Source of the DNA: Saprospiraceae bacterium
Lineage (GTDB): Bacteria; Bacteroidota; Bacteroidia; Chitinophagales; Saprospiraceae
DNA: 64,000 nt
Assembly: GCA_022841745.1 (NCBI GenBank)
Contig: JALHQW010000011.1
Location: forward strand, 102,428 to 166,427
Direction of reading: 5' to 3'
The notes under the pieces are model-generated. The model was given only the letters and a program-made list of their open reading frames with translations. It did no database searches and was not told the origin of the DNA. A program made the translations under genes and the position numbers. The stretch's first letter is position 1. Each line of letters starts with the position of its first letter. Positions 32,544 through 40,286 of the stretch are shown here, piece by piece.

Positions 32544-34475
32544 TTACCAACCAAAAACCATATTTTCGAACAATGAAATATTTGAAGTTTGTTTAGCTTG
32601 TAATCTAACGGTTTCGATTGAGCCTACTTGTCCATTGACGTAGTTGTAAAAACCATATTGAGACCACGTTCCATCAGCTATTGTTACCTCACCGGTCACA
32701 TCTGGTAAACGACTTGTTTCTAAATACAGCGTTGAAACATCCAATTTGACTGGAATCGTTTGATTATTAGGCAGTTTGGCAGTTCCGACCAAAAGGCAGC
32801 CGCTTCCACATCCTGCTCCATAATGTGAGAAGAAATCTGTCCATTTCAAACTATTAGCTGTTCCTGGAATATTGTTGGACATCCTAAAAGCATACATGAA
32901 CATATCAATTTTCTTTTGCTCTGTAGTAGTGTTCCAGTCATACCGTGTGTTTGATGGTGGGGATATTTTGACTTTGCTATAACAAAACAACTCGGTCAAA
33001 TCTGGAACTATGTCTGGATAATCGGCCATTAATTCTTGCACCACATTCAATATTTCATTCGCCAGTGTAATATTGGGTGGGTTTCCTCCAAATACTAAGT
33101 CTATCAAAGTATTTAGGTCTTCGGAATAATATTCTATTTCGTTTGGGAAAGCATTATTGGCAGAAGCCCAAAATGCATGTATCTTTTCAAGAAATTCTTG
33201 ATTTTGTAACAACCAATTCACCTCCCCCTGCGTCAAATCCAACTCCTCCTGCAACTGCTGCACCTTCACCCAAAGGCTCCGGAAATCCCGGAATGGTAGG
33301 GTCGTTTGGCCGGATGAGAGCAGTGTGAGGTAGGTGGACAGCATCTGGGCCTCTTCTGAATCAATGGGCAGGTTCGCCAGCACCCATGTGGCCACAACGC
33401 CAAAGGTCTCGGGGTTGTTAATCAGCCATGCTTGGTGGGGTATGCTGAGGAACTGTAATTGTTCCAAGGCATTGCAGAGGTCGGCCTGCTGCTGGTTGAA
33501 TCCACCTGGGATTTGGTTCTGGGTCACCTCGCCGTCCTCCAAGCTCTGGTACCACTGGCATTTCTCGTATTCATAATTGTCCAGTGCTTGCTGGTCGGTG
33601 GGGGCGGCTGCTCCGCCACCTCCACCACCCCCACCTCCGCCGCTACTGCCGCTACTGCCACTGCCATTGCCACTTGGCATCCAACTACCTAGCCCGAACA
33701 GGTCGTCGCAATCAAAGTAGTTGATGGTGACATAATAACCGATGCAGTCCCGTTCATCAACAGCCCCGTCGTCAAATGCTATTGAAGGAATGCAGGCTTG
33801 TAAGGAAGTGTAGCTCGTCCTTTCTTCAACAACTCCATTGTCAAAGCCATCGTCAGGTGTATGGTTCTTTATCCAGTTTTCGAGGTCCGGATCGGTTGTC
33901 GCAAACAATTCCTTGTCAAAATCATAGTGCAGAGCAACGTTGAAGCCGAGGTTCATCGAGTCGGGCCATTGCTGGGCCACCCTTTCGGCGACAACTTCAC
34001 GGTCTATCATCAGGAGTGCAAAGATGGGCGAACTGTTCCACCCATGTGGCATTGCAACGAGGAATCCGCTTATGTGGTCCGAAGTGGCCTTGGCAAATGG
34101 CGTGACCAAAGATTTTGTAGCCGGGTTGTTGATGTCGGGAAAGATGACGCTCTCGCTCCAGATGGGGTAACCGAATTTTTGCACCATTTCTTGCACAAAC
34201 TGGCTTTCACCATTCTTTAGCAGCATGTAATTGAACACAGCGTTCGTCAAATCATCCGGTTCATCTCTTGTAGTGATGGTCTCCTTAACATGGGGGTTTA
34301 CCCGGATGAGGTAGTTCTTGTCAAAAAAATTCCGCTCCTCTTCCGTCATAAGGTTTTTCAAGGCCAGTGCTATGTCGGTGGTCTTTCCGTCATCGGGCAG
34401 GTCGAGCCTGTCCTTCTTACAGGAGAAAACAAACAACAGCAGCAAGCTGGCAAGCAGCAATAATTGCTTTTTCAT
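32544..34475 (-). CDS. Large lipoprotein of unknown function with Gly-rich linker
   Basis: A 643-residue protein. The N-terminus MKKQLLLLASLLLLFVFSCK has a lipobox with Cys19, so it is a lipoprotein. Residues about 20-265 form a globular region. A Ser/Gly linker with a run of ten Gly (about 270-292) follows, then a helical region. The C-terminal 180 residues end in beta-strands (SISLFENMVFGW is not exact; the end reads NISLFENMVFGW). Base composition shifts: the first 420 codons are GC-rich like the chromosome, the last 220 visibly AT-richer, like the two genes downstream. Such a split is typical of secreted toxins with exchangeable C-termini. No toxin domain was recognised. Confidence 0.75.
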   Translation of the reverse strand: MKKQLLLLASLLLLFVFSCKKDRLDLPDDGKTTDIALALKNLMTEEERNFFDKNYLIRVNPHVKETITTRDEPDDLTNAVFNYMLLKNGESQFVQEMVQKFGYPIWSESVIFPDINNPATKSLVTPFAKATSDHISGFLVAMPHGWNSSPIFALLMIDREVVAERVAQQWPDSMNLGFNVALHYDFDKELFATTDPDLENWIKNHTPDDGFDNGVVEERTSYTSLQACIPSIAFDDGAVDERDCIGYYVTINYFDCDDLFGLGSWMPSGNGSGSSGSSGGGGGGGGGGAAAPTDQQALDNYEYEKCQWYQSLEDGEVTQNQIPGGFNQQQADLCNALEQLQFLSIPHQAWLINNPETFGVVATWVLANLPIDSEEAQMLSTYLTLLSSGQTTLPFRDFRSLWVKVQQLQEELDLTQGEVNWLLQNQEFLEKIHAFWASANNAFPNEIEYYSEDLNTLIDLVFGGNPPNITLANEILNVVQELMADYPDIVPDLTELFCYSKVKISPPSNTRYDWNTTTEQKKIDMFMYAFRMSNNIPGTANSLKWTDFFSHYGAGCGSGCLLVGTAKLPNNQTIPVKLDVSTLYLETSRLPDVTGEVTIADGTWSQYGFYNYVNGQVGSIETVRLQAKQTSNISLFENMVFGW

Positions 34476-34694
34476 GGTAAAATAGTTTTAATGGGTAAAC
34501 AATAAATAACACTATCAATGCAGTACGCTTTGATACAATTTATTTGAAGGCCAATAATTGTTAGCATCAAGCAAAGGCATCATGCCCTAATGCTTTAATG
34601 GTTCCTATGGCCTTACCCGACTTTTTTGCTATTTGCTGAATTGAACGTTTTTGTTTGTATGGATTTCGACGTAAATATAAAAACGGCTCGTTAT

Positions 34695-34714
34695 TTATGG
34701 CATATTTGCCATAA
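34695..34714. promoter_or_regulatory. Operator-like palindrome before the XRE pseudogene
   Basis: TTATGGCA and its exact reverse complement TGCCATAA flank TATT, 32 bases before the start of the decayed regulator gene. It is probably the former autoregulatory site. The remainder of 34476-34746 is AT-rich and shows nothing else. Confidence 0.5.
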
Positions 34715-34746
34715 GAAAAATTTTAACATCGCCCCAAGTTGCCCCC

Positions 34747-34978
34747 GTGAAAAAACAGACGAGGCACGAGGCGGGCATTAAGGCGTTCGGGCAGCGCTTA
34801 AGGGAGCTGAGGCTTGCAAAAGGAGCAGTTGGCCTATTCCTCGGATTTGGAGCTTAGCCAAATCAGCCGCATTGAGCGGGGCATCATCAACACGAGCATC
34901 AGCCAAGTGTTTCAGATAGCGGCGGCCTTGGGCTTGCCGCCAAAGGAGTTTTTCGATTTTGAAATAGTCCAGCAATAG
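34747..34978 (+). pseudogene. XRE family helix-turn-helix regulator, frameshifted
   Basis: Starting at GTG 34747 the frame reads KKQTRHEAGIKAFGQRLREL then RLAKG, a typical XRE start, but soon runs into TAG. From about 34821 the +1 frame resumes with EQLAYSSDLELSQISRIERG, then IINTSISQVFQIAAALGLPP and KEFFDFEIVQQ up to TAG 34976-34978. The total length of 232 bases is one more than a multiple of three. About 11 bases, the usual LSQ turn of the recognition region, appear to be missing at the junction. It is therefore a broken regulator of about 80 codons. Relatives control toxin-antitoxin or restriction-modification genes, none of which remain here. Confidence 0.8.
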
Positions 34979-35003
34979 CCTCACTGCCTTTTATCTCAAT
35001 CGT

Positions 35004-35252
35004 TTATCCGCCAATATACCGGGCCGCAATCTTATCTATTGCCTTAGCCAAGGCCCAATCTTTTTCCGTCACCGTCCCGCCCGCATCGTGGGTGTTCAGC
35101 TTAAAATGAACGGTGTTCCAAACATTTGACCAATCTGGGTGGTGGTTCTGTTTTTCGGCTTGGAAAGCCACTTCGGTCATGAAGGCAAAGGCTTGCGGGA
35201 AGTCCTTGAATTTGAAACTGGCTTGCAGGGTGTTGTCTTTTTCTGTCCACAT
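35004..35252 (-). CDS. phhB: Pterin-4a-carbinolamine dehydratase
   Basis: An 82-residue enzyme that dehydrates 4a-hydroxytetrahydrobiopterin, in pterin recycling. The signature is EKQNHHPDWSNVWNTVHFKL followed by NTHDAGGTVTEKDWALAKAID, with the paired catalytic histidines. The ATG at 35252 (MWTEKDNTL) is chosen since the frame upstream only translates the 8-bp tandem repeat. That repeat ends eight bases before the start codon and leaves no room for a normal ribosome binding site. Probably transcribed with the DUF4294 gene upstream. No aromatic amino acid hydroxylase gene is in the window. Confidence 0.9.
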   Translation of the reverse strand: MWTEKDNTLQASFKFKDFPQAFAFMTEVAFQAEKQNHHPDWSNVWNTVHFKLNTHDAGGTVTEKDWALAKAIDKIAARYIGG

Positions 35253-35260
35253 GGGGAAGG

Positions 35261-35452
35261 ATTGAAGGATTGAAGGATTGAGGGATTGAAGGATTGAGGG
35301 ATTGAAGGATTGAGGGATTGAAGGATTGAAGGATTGAGGGATTGAAGGATTGAAGGATTGAGGGATTGAAGGATTGAAGGATTGAGGGATTGAAGGATTG
35401 AAGGATTGAGGGATTGAGGGATTGAGGGATTGAGGGATTGAAGGATTGATGG
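35261..35452. repeat. VNTR: 24 copies of an 8-bp unit
   Basis: Twenty-four consecutive units of ATTGAAGG or ATTGAGGG, with the last unit ATTGATGG, lie between the DUF4294 gene and the pterin dehydratase start. The unit length is not a multiple of three, and the array is nearly pure, so copy number is likely to vary by slippage. Confidence 0.95.
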
Positions 35453-35496
35453 TGTGCCCCATATTCAATCCTCCAATTGTCATTCCCGTAGGGAAC

Positions 35497-36108
35497 CTAA
35501 TCCTTTTCCTCAGACAAAAGGAAATCTTCCAGCACGGCATCCAAGATGGGGTCATCGCCTTCGATATAGCCGTGTTTGAGGTCGTAGCCCCAGAGCTTGC
35601 TGGCGGTGTTCCAATAGCCAGCCGTCAGGCCGCCACGGTAGCTTTCGATAAGGTTGTACAAAGGGGTGTTGAGTTCTTTTTCCACCATTTTCACAAGGAT
35701 TTTGCCTTGGGTCTTGGTGAGGTTTTTCAGCGGCCCTTCGAACTTGTCGTCCAGGTCTTTTTGCAGTTTCTTGGCGTAGCGCTTGCGCTTGCCTTTGCGC
35801 ATCTCCTCGGTTTCGGCGTTCAGTTGCTTGAACACGGCGACTGCCTCTTGGGCATAGGGATAGACCACGGCTGCGTGGCGCAGGAATTTGCGGTAGCGGG
35901 CATACTCTTCCGAACTGGTGAAATTGCGGGGAGACGTGAGCGACACCGTTTCCATATCATCGGCCACATAGAGCGTGTCGCCGCCTTTTTCCAGCAAAAT
36001 TGTAAATGACTGCCCGTTGATGGTGGCCTTGCCGATGGTCACGGCTTGGGCATGCATGGTTGAAAAGCAGGCCAAAACGAATGCCGCCGACAGCAATAAG
36101 ATTTTCAT
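35497..36108 (-). CDS. DUF4294 family exported protein
   Basis: A 203-residue protein with signal peptide MKILLLSAAFVLACFSTMHA. The body matches the Bacteroidota family DUF4294: YRKFLRHAAVVYPYAQEAV, KRKRYAKKLQKDLDDKFEG, LNTPLYNLIESYRGGLTAGY and a final acidic DPILDAVLEDF. Function is unknown; it is exported and mainly helical. The pterin dehydratase gene follows on the same strand beyond the 8-bp repeat array. Confidence 0.85.
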   Translation of the reverse strand: MKILLLSAAFVLACFSTMHAQAVTIGKATINGQSFTILLEKGGDTLYVADDMETVSLTSPRNFTSSEEYARYRKFLRHAAVVYPYAQEAVAVFKQLNAETEEMRKGKRKRYAKKLQKDLDDKFEGPLKNLTKTQGKILVKMVEKELNTPLYNLIESYRGGLTAGYWNTASKLWGYDLKHGYIEGDDPILDAVLEDFLLSEEKD

Positions 36109-36197
36109 TTTCTGAAATTTGGTGCCAAGGTACGCCTATCAATTATAGATATAAACGCCAAATAAGCGCAAACGGGTGTTAAGGCAAGGATAAACTT

Positions 36198-36237
36198 AAA
36201 AAATCGCCTGCCACGGCGCAATCGTCCGGGCAGGCGA
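36198..36237 (-). terminator. Rho-independent terminator after the small coiled-coil gene
   Basis: On the minus strand a 9-bp stem TCGCCTGCC/GGCAGGCGA (36229-36237 with 36204-36212) is followed by six T. It lies 26 bases after the stop of the gene at 36263 and supports that gene being expressed. Confidence 0.75.
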
Positions 36238-36262
36238 GGTTGTCTCTTAATCGGGATGTTTC

Positions 36263-36505
36263 TCAATTGCTGCTTGCCTTTTTCAGGCGGTGCTCATAGA
36301 GCTGTACGATTTTGGCTTGGTGGTCGGCCACTTTGTTGAGGAGCTTAAGCTCTTGTTTGATGGCCACGTCCGCCACTAGTTTTTCTTCCTCCTTGCTCTT
36401 TCGCAGGGATTTCAATTGGCGGTTCAAGTCAAGAATCTTGTGGATGGTGGAGGTTAGCGCATCCTTGGCTGTTAAAAGTCGCTGGATAATCGAATTTTCG
36501 TTCAT
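36263..36505 (-). CDS. Small coiled-coil protein, unknown
   Basis: An 80-residue, fully helical, charged protein (NSIIQRLLTAKDALTSTIHK, KSLRKSKEEEKLVADVAIK) with no signal peptide and no known domain. It has an ATG start and its own terminator 26 bases downstream, which favours a real gene. Heptad-like Leu/Ile spacing suggests oligomerisation. Confidence 0.6.
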   Translation of the reverse strand: MNENSIIQRLLTAKDALTSTIHKILDLNRQLKSLRKSKEEEKLVADVAIKQELKLLNKVADHQAKIVQLYEHRLKKASSN

Positions 36506-36705
36506 TCATTAATTGGTTTGGTATAGGCGAATTTTTTTTAACATTTATTCTCACAGTTCGAATGCGTGACAAATATAGTTTTCAAGTGGTGACTTTTTCA
36601 AGTTTTTTGGATTAAAATTTAATGAAAAAACCGAAAGGAAATATTATCACGCCAAGGCAGGAAAAATGCTTGACTTTCCCAATTTCCTTTTGTCATTTGG
36701 GAGGC

Positions 36706-37221
36706 TCATTTGCCATTCAAGTCATTTCGAGGCTCCTTCCCCAGGATTCTTGCCTCGATATTGGTTGTCGAAAAACCTTCGACGAACGGCAGGCTGCGCA
36801 CCTCGCCTCCATTTTTGAGCACTAAATCGGCACCCACGATTTGGTCGGGCGGCCAGTCACCCCCCTTCACGAGCACATCCGGCATGATGGCGGCGATGAG
36901 ATTGTACGGGGTATCCTCGTCGAACAGCACCACGGCATCTACGCAGGCTAGCGAGGACAATACCAGTTGACGGGTTGTCTCGTCTTGGATGGGCCGGTTA
37001 GGGCCTTTCAACTTGCTGACCGATGCGTCTGTATTCACCCCTATGATGAGCCGGTGGCCAAGGTCACGGGCATCGGCGAGGTAACGCACATGCCCGAGGT
37101 GCAGCAGGTCAAAACAGCCATTTGTGAACACGATGCGTTCGCCCTGCGAACGCCAGTGGGCCACCGTTTCGAGCAGTTGGGCTTGGCTTTGCACCTTGGC
37201 TTGTAGCTTTTCGAAAAACAT
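36706..37221 (-). CDS. rfaE2: D-glycero-beta-D-manno-heptose 1-phosphate adenylyltransferase
   Basis: A 171-residue nucleotidyltransferase that makes ADP-heptose for the lipopolysaccharide core. The nucleotide-binding motif is IVFTNGCFDLLHLGHVRYL, followed by DASVSKLKGPNRPIQDE and VLVKGGDWPPDQIVGAD, all characteristic of the separate (non-fused) RfaE2/HldE C-domain. It starts eight bases after the stop of the flippase-like gene and belongs to an operon with it, and probably with panD upstream. Confidence 0.93.
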   Translation of the reverse strand: MFFEKLQAKVQSQAQLLETVAHWRSQGERIVFTNGCFDLLHLGHVRYLADARDLGHRLIIGVNTDASVSKLKGPNRPIQDETTRQLVLSSLACVDAVVLFDEDTPYNLIAAIMPDVLVKGGDWPPDQIVGADLVLKNGGEVRSLPFVEGFSTTNIEARILGKEPRNDLNGK

Positions 37222-37228
37222 GGCTGGT

Positions 37229-38284
37229 TTAACTATTTACAGTTTTGTAATTTTTATTGATGATTGGCAAAACGAGCAAGGCCAACAGGCCCATCACTGC
37301 GTTCAGCCCGATTTGTATCAAAAAGAAGATGATATTGGCCACCGAAAAGGCGTCGTCACCTTTAATGGCATAGAAGCTGGTCAGCACCCAAATCACCAAG
37401 CCATGAAAAGTGCCCATGCCGCCCGGCGACGGAATGACCATTCCCAGGGTGCCAAAGGCAAAGACTGTCAGCGCCGCTCCCAGGCCTAATTGGCTGGTGG
37501 GGCCGAAAGCCTTGAAGCCCAGCCAGGTCATGATGAAATAGAGCAGCCAGATGTTCAGGCTGTGGAAGACAAACAGCCAAGGGCGTTCCAGTTTGCCTAC
37601 AGCCTTGATGCCCTCCCAGAACCCAGCCACCATTATCATGATTTTTTGGAAAAGGGCCGTTTGTGCCAATCTGTTGCGGAGCAAAAAAACAAGTAGCCCT
37701 ACGGCTGCAAGCCCTGCCAAAACCAGCCATTTGCCGTTGCCGCCAGCTTCCCCAGCCTGTCCGCTTTGCTGGTTGATATAGCCCCAGATTTTGTCGAACT
37801 CAAAGGCCAAAGCAAGGCCGAAGGCCAACAATAGGCAAAGCACGTCAACCACCCGATCAACAACGATGGTGCCCATGACCTTCTCGACCGGGATTTTCTC
37901 GTACTTGGAAAAAACGCCTGCCCGGATCACCTCGCCGATGCGGGGGATGAAGATGTTGGCGAAATAAGCGACCAGGATGGACAGGAACCCGTTGATGAAC
38001 TTGGGGCGGTAGCCCATTGGTTTCAGCAGCAGCATCCATTTTGCCGTGCGGCTGTAGTTGCTGGCGAGGAAGGCAAGCATCACCAAGGCTATCCATCCGA
38101 AATTGGTCTGCTGGAAATCAGCAACCAGTTTATCCATCAAGTTGCAGTCTGCGGCGGCGATGCCTTTTGCCACGCATTCGGCCACATAGGTTTTGCTTTG
38201 GCTTTGATAGACAAAATAAAGGATAGTATAGCCAAGGCCGAGCGACAGCAGGAACTGTAGGATATTCTTGAATAGCTTATTCAT
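37229..38284 (-). CDS. Flippase-like / lysylphosphatidylglycerol synthase TM family protein
   Basis: A 351-residue inner-membrane protein with about eight helices. It belongs to the family of the membrane part of lysylphosphatidylglycerol synthase, also called UPF0104 or flippase-like. Marks are ANIFIPRIGEVIRAGVFSK, VMGTIVVDRVVDVLCL and the late MVIPSPGGMGTFHGLV. Such proteins are proposed to move lipids or lipid-linked sugars across the membrane. It overlaps closely with rfaE2, which suggests a role in envelope lipid or LPS assembly. Confidence 0.85.
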   Translation of the reverse strand: MNKLFKNILQFLLSLGLGYTILYFVYQSQSKTYVAECVAKGIAAADCNLMDKLVADFQQTNFGWIALVMLAFLASNYSRTAKWMLLLKPMGYRPKFINGFLSILVAYFANIFIPRIGEVIRAGVFSKYEKIPVEKVMGTIVVDRVVDVLCLLLAFGLALAFEFDKIWGYINQQSGQAGEAGGNGKWLVLAGLAAVGLLVFLLRNRLAQTALFQKIMIMVAGFWEGIKAVGKLERPWLFVFHSLNIWLLYFIMTWLGFKAFGPTSQLGLGAALTVFAFGTLGMVIPSPGGMGTFHGLVIWVLTSFYAIKGDDAFSVANIIFFLIQIGLNAVMGLLALLVLPIINKNYKTVNS

Positions 38285-38385
38285 GAAAGCTGGTGGTAGG
38301 CATTTGGAGGTCTTTGCGTGAGCTGATGGCTAAACGATGAAAAGCATGGATTGGATGCAGGGCATCGTCAAAAGAATGACAGCTG

Positions 38386-38736
38386 TTAAATTGGCAGCCG
38401 ATTGTTCTCGTCAGGGAACACGGTTGCGGGCTTGAACCCTTTCGCCTCCTCAGGGGTCATAAGGGCATAAGCAATGATGATGACGATGTCGCCGGGCTGG
38501 AATTTCCGGGCAGCGGCCCCGTTGAGGCAGATGATGCCAGAGTTGCGTTCTCCCCTAATGGCGTAGGTCTCGATGCGCTCCCCGTTGTTGTTGTTAACGA
38601 TTTGCACCTTTTCACCTTCCATGATATTGGCAGCTTCGAGCAGCGCCTCGTCAATGGTGATGCTGCCCACATAATGGAGGTTGGCCTCAGTGACTTTGGC
38701 CCGATGTATCTTAGACTTGAAAATGGTTAGCAACAT
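38386..38736 (-). CDS. panD: Aspartate 1-decarboxylase
   Basis: A 116-residue pyruvoyl enzyme that converts aspartate to beta-alanine for pantothenate and CoA. The self-cleavage site is the Gly-Ser bond in [11 protein letters not shown], with Ser25 forming the pyruvoyl group. Other marks are [20 protein letters not shown] and [17 protein letters not shown]. It stands at the head of a minus-strand operon with the flippase-like gene and rfaE2, about 100 bases apart. The promoter is just upstream. Confidence 0.95.
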   Translation of the reverse strand: MLLTIFKSKIHRAKVTEANLHYVGSITIDEALLEAANIMEGEKVQIVNNNNGERIETYAIRGERNSGIICLNGAAARKFQPGDIVIIIAYALMTPEEAKGFKPATVFPDENNRLPI

Positions 38737-38743
38737 AGCGGCG

Positions 38744-38777
38744 CAAAATTAGGAATAAGAAAGATAAGGTTGTCAAA
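38744..38777 (-). promoter_or_regulatory. panD promoter (TTTG, 22-bp gap, TAATTTTG)
   Basis: On the minus strand TTTG (38774-38777) and TAATTTTG (38744-38751) are 22 bases apart. The -7 box ends seven bases before the panD ATG, so the 5' leader would be very short. The rest of the 38737-39196 gap is AT-rich and shows no gene. Confidence 0.55.
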
Positions 38778-39196
38778 TTTTGGCTTTTGGACGGATTTGG
38801 TTCGCAGAGTAACCCGTTGGCTTGGCATAAGTTCAAGTGAATCCACAGGCTGCACATCGAAACTGAAGGCGTGCCAATTTTTTTTCAAACAAAAAAAAGA
38901 ATCAAGTCTTTGATAATCAACAACTTGTAAAAATATTTTTACCTAAATGTTTTTAATGGCAAGTTTAGCGGCCTGATTTTTGGCTAAATAGCATTGGCCT
39001 TGCATGTTTTGAGCACTGCATCCCCAAATCCTTCCATGCTCATTATATTTACCCTTCCTTCACACCGTAAGCCCATCGTTCGCCGTTTTCTTAGGCACTA
39101 TTCCCATAGTTAAACCTGTACATGAAACTGACTTTTGGCTGCCCGTTGTGGCACCCATCCATGCTATTATTCGCTACTGTAAATAACGCCCCCTTC

Positions 39197-39204
39197 TAAA
39201 TTTG
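39197..39204 (+). promoter_or_regulatory. -7 box TAAATTTG before the transglycosylase gene
   Basis: A match to TAnnTTTG, four bases before an upstream ATG (39209) and 75 bases before the transglycosylase start. No clear -33 element. Confidence 0.4.
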
Positions 39205-39208
39205 AAAA

Positions 39209-39250
39209 ATGAAAAAAGGCAGAAACTACCAGTTGTACTTGAGGGACTAA
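39209..39250 (+). CDS. Possible 13-residue leader peptide
   Basis: ATG at 39209 opens a frame of 13 codons (MKKGRNYQLYLRD) and stops 29 bases before the transglycosylase start. It begins right at the transcript start predicted from the -7 box. It may be translated as a leader, but nothing proves this. Confidence 0.25.
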   Translation: MKKGRNYQLYLRD

Positions 39251-39279
39251 ACAAACAAACGAACACAAACGAACGCACT

Positions 39280-40224
39280 ATGAGACGAATCCCATTGACA
39301 TTGGCGGCAGCCTGGCTTGGCTATTGGCATGCACAGGCTGCCGCACCTTTTCTGGCGAGTGTGCCTGGGGTGCCCACACCTATTGGCACAAGCAACCTGC
39401 CCAACGAACCCGAGATCAGGTTTCGGATGGCCATGATGCAAAGCCCTTTAAATTCTGGCTACGACGCCGACGTGGGCGCTTACCTGAGCCGCTATCTCAC
39501 TTATGGCTCTACCGAAACAGAGGCCATCCTTGGCCGGGGCATGGTTTATTTGCCCGTCATCGAACATTACTTGGAAAAATGTGGGCTGCCAAAGCAGCTT
39601 AAATTCCTTCCTATCGTGGAATCCAAGCTCCTGCCTCATGTTGCATCAACCAAAGGGGCTGCTGGCCTATGGCAACTTGTTCCAGCAACTGCCCGCTCGC
39701 TTGGATTGGTCGTTGACGACCATCTTGACGAAAGAAAGGACATAAACAGGGCCACAGCGGCAGCAACCAGTTACCTACAGAAATTGTACACCAAATATGG
39801 CACTTGGGAATTGGCGCTCGTGGCTTATAATTGTGGGCCAGGCCGCCTCAACCAAGCCATTAAGAAAGCTGGCTGTCAAGAATACGCCCAAGTTAGGCAA
39901 CACCTTCCTGCTGAGACGCAGAACTATATCGCTAAATACAAGGCGGCACTCTACATCGGAACTTTCTACCAGCAACACGGCCTTTCACCTACCTTGCCCG
40001 ACCCCTTATTGCTAAATGCCTTGGCAGCAAGGGTCTACGGAGCCATTTCAATAAAAGAAATTGCCGAAGCAACAGGGTTGAGCGTCAGCACAATCAGGTG
40101 GCTGAATCCTGGCTTTAAGGAAGACAATTTGCCGGCAAGGAAGGCTGGCATTTTCGTCACGCTACCGAAAATAAGTTGGGAAGCATACATGGGGGCAATC
40201 CAGAAGGCAGGAACCAAGGCTTGA
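39280..40224 (+). CDS. Lytic transglycosylase, MltD-like
   Basis: A 314-residue exported enzyme that cuts the glycan strands of peptidoglycan. The ATG at 39280 gives a signal sequence (MRRIPLTLAAAWLGYWHAQA); an in-frame TTG at 39202 is less likely. The SLT domain (about 100-225) has catalytic Glu114 in LPIVESKLLPHVAST, then KGAAGLWQLVPATAR and ALVAYNCGPGRLNQAI. The C-terminal 60 residues (LSVSTIRWLNPGFKEDNLP) look like one LysM-type glycan-binding unit. It is followed by a terminator and by the hairpin array. Confidence 0.9.
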   Translation: MRRIPLTLAAAWLGYWHAQAAAPFLASVPGVPTPIGTSNLPNEPEIRFRMAMMQSPLNSGYDADVGAYLSRYLTYGSTETEAILGRGMVYLPVIEHYLEKCGLPKQLKFLPIVESKLLPHVASTKGAAGLWQLVPATARSLGLVVDDHLDERKDINRATAAATSYLQKLYTKYGTWELALVAYNCGPGRLNQAIKKAGCQEYAQVRQHLPAETQNYIAKYKAALYIGTFYQQHGLSPTLPDPLLLNALAARVYGAISIKEIAEATGLSVSTIRWLNPGFKEDNLPARKAGIFVTLPKISWEAYMGAIQKAGTKA

Positions 40225-40250
40225 AGTTTGGAAAACGTTCAGTTATGGGC

Positions 40251-40283
40251 AAAAAAAAAGTCGTGTCCTTTGACACGACTTTT
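40251..40283. terminator. Terminator hairpin after the transglycosylase gene
   Basis: A 12-bp perfect stem (40256-40267 with 40272-40283), loop CTTT, is preceded by an A tract and ends in TTTT, so it could act in both directions. It also forms the first hairpin of the array that follows. Confidence 0.7.
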
Positions 40284-40286
40284 AAG

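Noticed and set aside
35261..35452. CRISPR-like regular repeat
   Set aside because: Eight-base units are directly adjacent without spacers; it is a simple tandem repeat, and no cas gene is present.
35253..35555. N-terminal extension of the pterin dehydratase made of repeated Asn-Pro-Ser-Ile-Pro-Gln
   Set aside because: It only translates the 8-bp VNTR; the family start is at 35252.
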